From JAVBLV01 sp031553195 (GTDB lineage: Bacteria > Bacteroidota > Bacteroidia > Bacteroidales > P3): a stretch of 21,636 nucleotides of DNA. This document shows, in pieces, positions 6,685 through 14,499 of this stretch (the stretch's first letter is position 1; each line of letters starts with the position of its first letter). Where the stretch lies: contig JAVBLV010000011.1 in the NCBI GenBank assembly GCA_031553195.1, forward strand, positions 1-21,636, in the 5' to 3' direction. Under the pieces are notes generated by a model. That model had not been told where the DNA came from. It worked only from the letters and a program-made list of their open reading frames with translations, and did not search any database. Position numbers and translations under genes: made by a program.

Positions 6685-7684
6685 TTCTTTTTTTTGAATT
6701 TCGACGATAGGGCCTGAAAAATGAGAATCGTTTGAATCCTTTATTCTTTTGCGTGTAAGTGCTTACATGCCGATCTTTTTTGTCGGGATAAATATCGGCA
6801 AAAGTAATTAAAATACCGGTTTCATCCACTTCTCCGAACTTGTGGTTAATAGCGGTTCCGAAAGATCTCATTGTTGAAGAGAGATTCATGTATGCATTCA
6901 CCAATGGTGGAACAGATTCTCCTAAAGAACGTACAATCCTAAGTAAAATCTGGTAATCTTCTTTATAGTTTCGTCCATTGAATAATTTAACTAACTCATT
7001 CCAATCAGACTGTATTTCAATAGGTTCAAAGGGCCATGCCAAACCGTCTGGATCGGGAAAGTGTTTTTTGTAAAAGTACAAAATATAATCTTTGGCTTTC
7101 ACGTCCATTTGAGGATACATGGTAATCTTTCCAAAAAAATATTTTATGTCTTCCATTTCAATGGATAGAGAACCAAGCCCATCCCATAAATTATCCAATG
7201 AATAGATTCCTTTACGGAAATTAGCTTTGGGCTGAAAATCGGGTTGTACAAATGAACGACCCAATTCTACTGTATATGGTAAATATCGTTCAATAAATTC
7301 ATCCGAAAAATGAAATAATTCCGCAGTCGCGCTGAGGAGCGAACCATCCGGCTTTTTGACAATGTCTTTTCCGTCGATAAAACGATACCCGCCAACAATA
7401 GCTTCATCTTCAGGACTCCACACAAATAATTGTTTAAAACAATAAGGCTCTGGAGCCAAATCGAATTCGTCGATATCAACGCTTTTTCCTGTTCCTCCGC
7501 CTTCGCTTGCAAAGCTGAGCTCCCTCAAACGACCAATCTCCTGCATAATGTTGGGGGAACGACCAGCAGTTGTGACATAAATTTCCCGATTTCCAAAGTT
7601 TGTATTCCGTAAAAATATATCTCGGGTTAACTCTTTTTTAATTATCTCTTTTCCTATAGGTTGTGCTATATAACTTAAATCCAT
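6674..7684 (-). CDS. glsB: Glycine N-acyltransferase GlsB-like (OlsB-type, GNAT fold)
   Basis: 336 residues. The segment VELGRSFVQPDFQ (139-151) is the hallmark of OlsB-type acyl-ACP N-acyltransferases, and the preceding IGRLRELSFASEG and IDEFDLAPEPY fit the N-terminal half of that fold. Known: in Bacteroides thetaiotaomicron the adjacent genes glsB and glsA make glycine lipids (N-acyloxyacyl glycine), with GlsB forming the first amide bond and GlsA adding the ester-linked acyl chain. Here the PlsC-like partner lies immediately upstream, 3 bases away, which supports this reading over ornithine-lipid synthesis; the amino-acid substrate itself cannot be read from sequence. The C-terminus carries a very basic tail (FFRPYRRNSKKRNAN) that could bind the membrane surface. 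It overlaps engB by 11 bases. Confidence 0.78.
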   Translation of the reverse strand: MDLSYIAQPIGKEIIKKELTRDIFLRNTNFGNREIYVTTAGRSPNIMQEIGRLRELSFASEGGGTGKSVDIDEFDLAPEPYCFKQLFVWSPEDEAIVGGYRFIDGKDIVKKPDGSLLSATAELFHFSDEFIERYLPYTVELGRSFVQPDFQPKANFRKGIYSLDNLWDGLGSLSIEMEDIKYFFGKITMYPQMDVKAKDYILYFYKKHFPDPDGLAWPFEPIEIQSDWNELVKLFNGRNYKEDYQILLRIVRSLGESVPPLVNAYMNLSSTMRSFGTAINHKFGEVDETGILITFADIYPDKKDRHVSTYTQKNKGFKRFSFFRPYRRNSKKRNAN

Positions 7685-7687
7685 TGT

Positions 7688-8554
7688 TTAATAATTAAAT
7701 ATGGCTTGAGGATTGTCTTTCAATTTATATACATATTCTTTTACAAGTTTTGCCCACTGGTTTTCTTTTTTCAACTTTGTAAAGGTCGAATAGGGGATAG
7801 GGGCCCCGAATGTAATATGAACTGTTTTCCCTTTTTGTTTAAAAAGTTCACTAGGTAATAATAATAATTCAATATTGGCTTTGATGCCTATTCTTTTACG
7901 GAAATTTGCAAAATTGTAAAACCTGTTTGAATTTTTTGCATCTATATAGACAGGAATTATATCTCGTTGCGATTCAACCGCTTTCTTTATAAATGTTTTT
8001 TTCCATTCCAGATCGATAATTTCGCCTTTTATTTTACGCGAACATAAACCTGCCGGAAAATATAAAATGTTCTTGTCGGATGCAAAAGCATTATTTAAAT
8101 AGTCTTGATTTTTTGTATTACTTCCATATTTGTTAATAGGGACATAAACAGAACGTAATCCGGGTAGATTCATTAAAACATCGTTGACAGGAAATAAGAT
8201 GTTTTTAATGCGTTCCCCAACCTCGCTAATCAGAATCATCCCGTCAATGCCTCCAAGCGGGTGATTAGCCGCAAAAATATACCGCCCCTCGACAGGAATG
8301 TTTTGCGGGTTAACGACAACGGTTCTTATTTGTAAATCGTTAAGAACAGCCGTGGCAAAATCAACGCCGAATACATCCCGGTTATTATAAATAAGAAGAT
8401 TTACATCTTTGATATGGAGCAACCGTTTTAAAAAACTCAGGAAAAAAGGAGGAACAAATTTATTCTTTGACGCAATAATTTTCTTAAGATCAATAAAATT
8501 CTGCGTTATTTCTACTTCTTCAAAATGAGGAGGTTTATATTCAATAATGTCCAT
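7688..8554 (-). CDS. glsA: Lyso-glycine lipid O-acyltransferase GlsA-like (PlsC domain)
   Basis: 288 residues with a PlsC/LPLAT acyltransferase domain. The block I motif is FAANHPLGGIDG (94-105): His98 and Asp104 form the HX5D variant typical of the OlsA/GlsA-hemolysin branch, unlike the usual HX4D. Block III is YFPAGLCSRK (164-173), and IIPVYIDA is the hydrophobic strand after it. It is expected to act at the inner membrane, adding the second acyl chain to the monoacyl glycine made by GlsB. First gene of the glsA-glsB-engB unit, with a promoter-like sequence directly upstream at 8574-8581. It could in principle act on another lyso-lipid, but the pairing with an OlsB-type gene is diagnostic. 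Confidence 0.78.
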   Translation of the reverse strand: MDIIEYKPPHFEEVEITQNFIDLKKIIASKNKFVPPFFLSFLKRLLHIKDVNLLIYNNRDVFGVDFATAVLNDLQIRTVVVNPQNIPVEGRYIFAANHPLGGIDGMILISEVGERIKNILFPVNDVLMNLPGLRSVYVPINKYGSNTKNQDYLNNAFASDKNILYFPAGLCSRKIKGEIIDLEWKKTFIKKAVESQRDIIPVYIDAKNSNRFYNFANFRKRIGIKANIELLLLPSELFKQKGKTVHITFGAPIPYSTFTKLKKENQWAKLVKEYVYKLKDNPQAIFNY

Positions 8555-8573
8555 TTAACTGAAAGTTTACTTA

Positions 8574-8601
8574 CAAAGATAACGAAAATTAAGGAAAACA
8601 A
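8574..8601 (-). promoter_or_regulatory. Probable promoter of glsA-glsB-engB
   Basis: The minus strand has TATCTTTG (8574-8581), a full TAnnTTTG match, about 20 bases before the glsA ATG. The -33 side is weak: TTG at 8599-8601 with a 17-base spacer instead of TTTG at 19. Confidence 0.5.
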
Positions 8602-8665
8602 TTTTATAAGAAAGAAAATGCCGATTGTTTATTTGTGCAAGGATTGTGTTATATTAATCTGATAA

Positions 8666-10015
8666 CTAAAACTCTAAGGGCTTTCCATTATAAAAGTCCA
8701 ATATTTTTGTCCGGAAAATGAATTCATATTTTGCCTGGGCTAGTTCCGATTCTGACCGCACCATTTTTAACTTGGCCTCTTCAAATTCATACACAGACGC
8801 TTTTCCGGCTGCATATTTTTCGTTTGCATAACGAAAAGCTTCTTCCGACGCTGTTTTTGCTTCTTTAGCCGCCGTATATTTTTCGCCTGAGGCAATCGCG
8901 TTATAATAAGCTTGTTGTATTTCATTTAAAAATGTCTTGCGGGAATTTTCCAATTCCAGTTGGCGTGACTGGATGTTTAATTTCGCATTTTTGATGGAAT
9001 AATAATCCGACATTCTGTTAAATATAGGAACTCTTAAACCGAATCCCAGCGTCAGTTGTTGATTTATGTCTAATTGTTTTCCAAAAGGCATAATTCCGCT
9101 TTCGGGATCTAACATTTGTTCCGGCAAGGTAGAGTAATAACCGGTTCCATAACTTGCTTGAAAATTAAGGGTTGGATAATGAGCTGATCTGACGATATTC
9201 AAATCCTTCTCGCTGGCTTTTAACCTATATTCGGAGGCTTTGATGTCGGCGCGTCTTGTGGACAATTTATCCAATGATTCATTATCCATTACAAAGTTTA
9301 ATAATTCTAATTTCAATACCTCTTCGGTACTGGGTTCTACGATATCAAATTCTTCGATATTCTCCCTGATATCTAATAATTGCGCCAGTTCGAGTAAGGC
9401 TAAACGAATATCATTCAAGCGTTGGACTATATTTAATTTATCCCTTGCCAACACGGCCCTGCTTTCATATAAATCAGCGTTTGACTTGCTACCGACATTT
9501 ACCAATTGTTCCGTTCTTTCCAATTGTTTCTTCCCGAGTTCCGTTTCATCCAAAGCGATTTTATACAGTTCTTTATTGAATAATATTTGCAAATACTGCG
9601 AGGTAACCATTAGCGAGATGTTATCTTTTGCTTGATTCAAATCTTCCAATGCGGCTTGTAAGTTCAGTTTGTTTGATTCTATTTGATTGTAGATACGGAG
9701 ACCTTCGAATAACGGCATGCCGGAGGATAATCCAAAAGAAGTACTGCTTGAATTTTCATTTAGAATTAATCCCGTGCTTGAAAGGGAGCGGCCAAAACCA
9801 AAATTTTGTCCGATATTTCCGTTTAAATCGGGAAGCATGCTTAATTTAGATGATTTCAGGTTATTTTCGCTGCTCTGTTGCACAATTTTTCGTTGCTTGA
9901 TATCCAAATTATTTTCTATAGCATATTCTATACAATCTTTCAACGTCCATTTCTTTTGTGAAAAAACAGAATAAGAGCATGCTATACATAAGCCTATTAC
10001 AAGTATTTTTTTCAT
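8666..10015 (-). CDS. TolC-family outer membrane channel of a MacAB-type exporter
   Basis: 449 residues, full length for the family. It starts with a signal peptide (MKKILVIGLCIACSYSVFSQ), followed by WTLKDCIEYAIENNLDI, the usual N-terminal TolC signature. Two related helix-strand repeats follow, with beta segments near IGQNFGFGRSL and FQASYGTGYYST and the second-repeat PTLNF...LGLRVPIF region. It forms a trimeric channel in the outer membrane with a periplasmic helical barrel. Last gene of the tldD-like / tldE-like / permease / adaptor / channel series, but separated from the adaptor gene by 271 bases that contain an octamer repeat. I see no promoter consensus in that gap. Confidence 0.88.
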   Translation of the reverse strand: MKKILVIGLCIACSYSVFSQKKWTLKDCIEYAIENNLDIKQRKIVQQSSENNLKSSKLSMLPDLNGNIGQNFGFGRSLSSTGLILNENSSSTSFGLSSGMPLFEGLRIYNQIESNKLNLQAALEDLNQAKDNISLMVTSQYLQILFNKELYKIALDETELGKKQLERTEQLVNVGSKSNADLYESRAVLARDKLNIVQRLNDIRLALLELAQLLDIRENIEEFDIVEPSTEEVLKLELLNFVMDNESLDKLSTRRADIKASEYRLKASEKDLNIVRSAHYPTLNFQASYGTGYYSTLPEQMLDPESGIMPFGKQLDINQQLTLGFGLRVPIFNRMSDYYSIKNAKLNIQSRQLELENSRKTFLNEIQQAYYNAIASGEKYTAAKEAKTASEEAFRYANEKYAAGKASVYEFEEAKLKMVRSESELAQAKYEFIFRTKILDFYNGKPLEF

Positions 10016-10286
10016 CCGTTGATTATTTTTTAATTGAAAGTTGAAAATGTGAATAATTGAATAATCGAATAATCGAATAATTGAATCATTGGATAAAATA
10101 GTTTATCGCTTAGGCTTTATGGTCTACTAATCCAAAAACTTTATAAACTTTTAAACGTTAAAAACGCTTAATCTCAAAATTTCCATTGGCTCATCCGCAT
10201 TTTTCACTTTTCATTCTTCGTTTTTTTAGTTGAAAATGATTTTTAAACAATAGGCTATAAACCATAAACATTAAATACTCATTATC
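10016..10286. other. Intergenic gap between the adaptor and channel genes
   Basis: AT-rich, no gene. It holds five octamer units (10052-10091) and no recognisable TAnnTTTG element on the minus strand. It is much longer than the other gaps of this series (about 40-65 bases). Confidence 0.5.
10052..10091. repeat. Octamer tandem repeat AATAATYG
   Basis: Five head-to-tail 8-base units: AATAATTG, AATAATCG, AATAATCG, AATAATTG, AATCATTG. The last variant reappears in a second octamer array at 19092-19123. Eight is not a multiple of three, but no ORF crosses the array, so any effect would be on mRNA or promoter spacing. Confidence 0.75.
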
Positions 10287-11390
10287 TTATGGTTTCCCTA
10301 TTTTGGGCATTCCCCTGAGTTTGTTTTTTGTATCTATTCCTGAAATGACTTCAACGTTAATGCCGTCCGAAAGACCTAGCTTCACATATTTGCGATCGAA
10401 TTTCTGAGAAGGTTTTTCCGATTGAAGAATGTATACAAATGAAGAATCGTTTACAAATTCAACGACGCTTTCAGGAATGGTTAGAACGCTATCTTTTTTG
10501 TCGAGAATAATTTGCGCGTTTGCGCTATAACCTGCCCGTACAAATACGTCTTTTGGAATTTTAACGGCGGCTTTTATCTCGAACAAAACGGCTCCGCTTT
10601 CATCGACTCCTTTAGGAGAAACATATTCCAGCAGGGCGTCGAATTTTTTTTCCTGTAATGCGCCGATGGTTAGTATCATTGGCATGCCTTCATGCAGGCG
10701 TCCCACTTCGGTTTCATCGATTTTGCCTTTGAAAATCATATCTCCCATATTGGCGATACTGGCAATGGTTGTACCGTCGTTGAATGAATTGGATTGAATA
10801 ACGGAGTTCCCGATTTTTATGGGGATATCTAAAATCATTCCCGAAATAGTTGCCCGGATTTGGGTGTTGCTATATTGGGCAAACTTTTTTGAAATCCCTT
10901 CTTTGATAATATCCAGATTATCCCGGGCATTTTCCAACTCCTCCTGAGAACGTTTAAAATCCTCGTCTATCTTTTCAAATTCCTGAGCGGAAATTACTCC
11001 TGTTTTATATAATTTTTTCTGACGTTCGTATTCTTGTTTTACTCTATCCAATGATATTTGAGAAAGTTTCAACCGCGACTCGGCGCTACTCAAACTGCTC
11101 ATTTCCGGAATAACTTTTACTCTGGCAATAATATCGCCGACTTTTACCGTTTGTCCGGGTTCCTTCAAAAGCTCGCTGACAATTCCCGAAATCTGAGGTT
11201 TGATTAAAACTTCATCGCGAGGTTCCACATTGCCGGTTGCCACAGTCTTCTTTTCTATGTTTCCAATTTTTGGAGAAACAATCTCGTAGACGGTTTCTTT
11301 AGGTTTTGATTTGTTGAACAAATAAACCATTATAAAGATAAAAACAAGTCCTAACAAGGAAAAAAGGATGATTCTGAGAATTTTTTTCAT
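10287..11390 (-). CDS. HlyD/MacA-type periplasmic adaptor protein
   Basis: 367 residues. A single N-terminal membrane anchor (about 4-26) is followed by the order typical of membrane fusion proteins: a first lipoyl-like half (IKPQISGIVSELLKEPGQTVKVGDIIARV), a coiled-coil hairpin of about 70 residues (SAESRLKLSQISLDRVKQE... to ...LDIIKEG), a second lipoyl half (IRATISGMILDIPIKIGNSV), then beta-barrel and membrane-proximal domains ending GINVEVISGI. It should bridge the permease in the inner membrane to the TolC-type channel. It lies 62 bases after the permease gene. The neighbours make a MacA role more likely than an RND role. Confidence 0.88.
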   Translation of the reverse strand: MKKILRIILFSLLGLVFIFIMVYLFNKSKPKETVYEIVSPKIGNIEKKTVATGNVEPRDEVLIKPQISGIVSELLKEPGQTVKVGDIIARVKVIPEMSSLSSAESRLKLSQISLDRVKQEYERQKKLYKTGVISAQEFEKIDEDFKRSQEELENARDNLDIIKEGISKKFAQYSNTQIRATISGMILDIPIKIGNSVIQSNSFNDGTTIASIANMGDMIFKGKIDETEVGRLHEGMPMILTIGALQEKKFDALLEYVSPKGVDESGAVLFEIKAAVKIPKDVFVRAGYSANAQIILDKKDSVLTIPESVVEFVNDSSFVYILQSEKPSQKFDRKYVKLGLSDGINVEVISGIDTKNKLRGMPKIGKP

Positions 11391-11452
11391 TGGATATTGA
11401 AATTTGAACCTTGTATAAATTTATAAATGCTTATATATTAAAGATTAGTATC

Positions 11453-12721
11453 TTACTCTTCCCTGATTGCATCAATAGCTTTGATTTGCAACGCTCTTTT
11501 TGCGGGAATCCAGCCAGCCGCCAGACCGGCAAAAATTAAGACGATGGTTGCCGCCAATGCAGTAACAAAACTAATTTGCGGAGGAGAAAAAAATGTTCCG
11601 TCTCCGCTACCTCCACTGTCTGCTGTTCCCATAAGACTGCCTACAATGGCTAAAATTGCTACGCCAATGCATATACCGACAACGCCCGCCAAACTTGTTA
11701 ACAGCAAACTTTCGGCTAATATCTGACTGATAATGGCTTTAGGTTTGGCTCCAATGGCGCGGCGAATACCAATTTCTTTTGTCCGCTCGCGAACGGTTAC
11801 CAGCATAATGTTGCTCACCCCGACAATCCCTGCTAAAAGTGTTCCGAAACCGACAATCCAGATTAGAATTTGGATTCCTAAAAATAGATAGGTAAAAACT
11901 TTAAATTCCCTCCCCATGTTGAACGACCACAGAGCATCATTATCCGTAGGAGAGATGTCGTAACGTTGTTTAATAATGCTTTTAATGTTTTCTTCTATTT
12001 TTTCTATCGGCGTATCATTTTCGGCTACAATGGCCATAGAATAGAATTTGTCTCCCATATTATAAGCCTGTTGCATAGTGGAAAAGGGGAGGGTGACGGT
12101 TTCATTTTCGTCGCCGCCGATATTTACTTGCGATAAAGGTTTAAGGACGCCGATAATTGTATAATAGATTCCATTTACTTTTATAGCTTTTCCCAGCGGG
12201 TCTTTTCCCGAACCGACCATTTCTTCGTATACTTTTTCGCCGATAATGCAGACCTTGCGCCTTCCGTCTATATCTAATTGATTGATATATCTTCCATACA
12301 CTATTTTATAAGGTAAAACCTTATTATAATCGGGGTACACTCCCGACACGGAATAGTTTCCGGATTTTTCGCCATAAAAAACATTTTTCGTACCCAAAGA
12401 ATAAGTCGACAACATGGGTAAGATATACTTTGCCTTTGGGATTTTTTCTTTTAGAAAATGCAAATCGGTTGTTTTCATAGCCCATCGGCGTCCTTTGGCG
12501 AATCCCTTATAAGCTTCGCCAGTCCGGTTTGTCCAAAAAAAACAGGTATTGCTGGCCACTCCTTTTACATTTTGCATAATCCCTTCCTGAAAGCCATTTC
12601 CAACTCCCGAAAGTATGACCAACATAAAAATTCCCCAAAATACGCCAAAAGCGGTTAATAAACTACGGAGTTTATTCCTGCTGATGGTATTCCATATTTC
12701 GGCGAGTCTATCTAAATCCAT
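11453..12721 (-). CDS. MacB-type ABC transporter permease (no ATPase domain)
   Basis: 422 residues: an N-terminal helix (NKLRSLLTAFGVFWGIFMLVILSGVG), a large periplasmic domain (about 45-275, MacB_PCD type) and a C-terminal FtsX domain with three helices. The conserved cytoplasmic segment RERTKEIGIRRAIGAK couples to an ATPase, and the C-terminus PAKRALQIKAIDAIREE is typical. Classical MacB carries a fused N-terminal nucleotide-binding domain; here it is absent, and no ABC ATPase gene exists anywhere in the window. The partner ATPase must be encoded elsewhere. Type VII ABC exporters transmit force across the membrane to push substrates from the periplasm through TolC. It lies 56 bases after the tldE-like gene. 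Confidence 0.88.
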   Translation of the reverse strand: MDLDRLAEIWNTISRNKLRSLLTAFGVFWGIFMLVILSGVGNGFQEGIMQNVKGVASNTCFFWTNRTGEAYKGFAKGRRWAMKTTDLHFLKEKIPKAKYILPMLSTYSLGTKNVFYGEKSGNYSVSGVYPDYNKVLPYKIVYGRYINQLDIDGRRKVCIIGEKVYEEMVGSGKDPLGKAIKVNGIYYTIIGVLKPLSQVNIGGDENETVTLPFSTMQQAYNMGDKFYSMAIVAENDTPIEKIEENIKSIIKQRYDISPTDNDALWSFNMGREFKVFTYLFLGIQILIWIVGFGTLLAGIVGVSNIMLVTVRERTKEIGIRRAIGAKPKAIISQILAESLLLTSLAGVVGICIGVAILAIVGSLMGTADSGGSGDGTFFSPPQISFVTALAATIVLIFAGLAAGWIPAKRALQIKAIDAIREE

Positions 12722-12777
12722 GTTATTAGGGTTGATTAACAGAATAACAGATAACTTTCAATTCTCAATTTCCTATT

Positions 12778-14457
12778 TTAAAAATCAGTCGGTTGTGGCA
12801 CAATCGGCGGTTTTTGATAGTTGTCGAACATGCTTTTTTGAATTTCAAGATCTTCAAATAATATAGCTTTAGGAACGATAATCGATATAAGATTGGAAGC
12901 ATAACTTTCGAGTATGGTTTCTTTGTCCGATACGCCCAATATCTTTTTGAAAGATTGCTGATTGATTTCATTTATTTTAGCAGAGCGCACCAATTCTTCT
13001 TTTCCGGTTGCAATATTAACTTTATAAATCTCCAGGTTCGACATGGTTCCACGCACAATAAAAGTATGATCATATCCTTCTTCTGTCGCTTTTTCGAAAA
13101 GTTCTCGGCGCAAAGTTTGATCGTCTTTCTTTCTGGAATCATCGAATTTAACAACTCCCGTTGAAACACGCGAATAAATTCCTCCAATGGAAAACAAACG
13201 GTGTCCGTTCGAATGAGGTACTTTATGCGTGGGCGTTCTATCGTTTAATAAAGTTTTGAGAATACCTTTATCAACCAAAACCAATTCTTTGGGAGGAACC
13301 ACGCCTTGCGCGTCGATAGGAACATATCCTAATAAAGGTTTTCCGTTATATTCCGGCGTTCCGGTAAGATCGGTGATTGTAATTTCTTTTGCCGTAATAC
13401 GTTTGTTCATCATTTCTTCCAACCTGTTTCCCCCATAAGAATATCCTCCTGAGGAAATAGGTTTGCGGCGAGCAATCAGAGACGGCGACTCGTCGAAGAA
13501 ACTTAAATAGAAAAATTCTGCAACAACTCTGTCTTCGAATAGAACAGGTCCTGAATAAGATTCTGTCAGTACGGGAGCCTTTCTTTTAATTAACAATCTT
13601 TCGGCAAGTTGCCGGCATTCTTCTTTAAAGTTTTCGATTTTGGGTAGTTCTGCCGGCGTTGAATATGCGCCGTTCAAATTTGTATACACCATTTCTCCGT
13701 TTTCCGTAAGCGACATGGCCGACGAAGAAAGTACGACAAAGGAAAGGGGGTATTTGAATTCTGTACCCTCGGTGTTATAAAAATAAATATTGGCTTTAAA
13801 AATGCGCAAAGAAACCTCGGAATCATAAACATCTTTATATCCTTTATAAACCAGAGACGCCTGCTTAGCGTATTCTTCGTACTGACTGCTATTGAAATTA
13901 ATTTGTTTCTCCGGCAAATTTTTCATGACAACTACAGGAACCTTATCCCAATCGGGTAAATCCAGTTCTTCTTTAGGAATATTAAGTTGTTTAATAGCAG
14001 AAAGTTTTTGTTCATATATTTCTGCTGCGCTTTTATAAACGGCATCCAAATCGCGCCAAATAGTGTAACGGAGCCCCTTTATATTGTTTTCTATGCAGGG
14101 CGAACCGTCGTAGTTTCCTTCTCCCGAAACGTCTCCGCTAAAATTTTCATCAGTACATTTATAATCGCCCATCAAAAGCCGTAAGTCGGAAGAACGGCTT
14201 TGATAATGTTCTAACGAAGTAGTACTACCCAATGTAGCGCTGACGGAAATACTTTCAAAATCGCCAATACTGTATGATATAAAAAAGGGGGATTGAAGTC
14301 CGTCCATTTTTAAACCTTTCAAAGCCCTCTGCACTTCTTCTTTTATGGCAAAGAAAATAGTGTCGTCTTTACTTTGTTGCGCAAATCCCACATGAGACAA
14401 GCTAAAAAAAACAATACAAGAAATGAGGGTAATAACGGATTTATATTTTGAGTTCAT
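12778..14457 (-). CDS. Exported TldE/PmbA-like protein, catalytically degenerate partner of the TldD-like protease
   Basis: 559 residues with a cleavable signal peptide (VITLISCIVFFSLSHVGFAQ). The body shows the TldD/PmbA fold: LTESYSGPVLFEDRVVAEFF at the position where active TldD proteins carry HExxxH, then PPKELVLVDKGILKTLLNDRTPTHKVPHSNGH, which matches the ...G.L......R..........SNGH region of the family. The zinc motif is missing (VAEFFYLSFF), as in TldE, which forms a heterodimer with TldD and shapes the active site. Canonical TldD/TldE are cytosolic, so export is notable. The gene follows its TldD-like paralogue by 42 bases. The C-terminal tail is Pro-rich (QKPPIVPQPTDF), like that of its partner. 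Confidence 0.85.
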   Translation of the reverse strand: MNSKYKSVITLISCIVFFSLSHVGFAQQSKDDTIFFAIKEEVQRALKGLKMDGLQSPFFISYSIGDFESISVSATLGSTTSLEHYQSRSSDLRLLMGDYKCTDENFSGDVSGEGNYDGSPCIENNIKGLRYTIWRDLDAVYKSAAEIYEQKLSAIKQLNIPKEELDLPDWDKVPVVVMKNLPEKQINFNSSQYEEYAKQASLVYKGYKDVYDSEVSLRIFKANIYFYNTEGTEFKYPLSFVVLSSSAMSLTENGEMVYTNLNGAYSTPAELPKIENFKEECRQLAERLLIKRKAPVLTESYSGPVLFEDRVVAEFFYLSFFDESPSLIARRKPISSGGYSYGGNRLEEMMNKRITAKEITITDLTGTPEYNGKPLLGYVPIDAQGVVPPKELVLVDKGILKTLLNDRTPTHKVPHSNGHRLFSIGGIYSRVSTGVVKFDDSRKKDDQTLRRELFEKATEEGYDHTFIVRGTMSNLEIYKVNIATGKEELVRSAKINEINQQSFKKILGVSDKETILESYASNLISIIVPKAILFEDLEIQKSMFDNYQKPPIVPQPTDF

Positions 14458-14499
14458 GCGTTTAAATGTCTTTGTTTTCAGTTTTCAACTTTCATTCAT

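Noticed and set aside
9240..9974. Plus-strand ORFs (up to 131 codons) inside the tolC-type gene
   Set aside because: They are antisense shadows of a full-length, well-supported gene and have no recognisable domain.
11453..12721. Complete MacB with fused ATPase
   Set aside because: No Walker A, Walker B or LSGGQ motif is present in the protein or anywhere near it; only the permease part is encoded.
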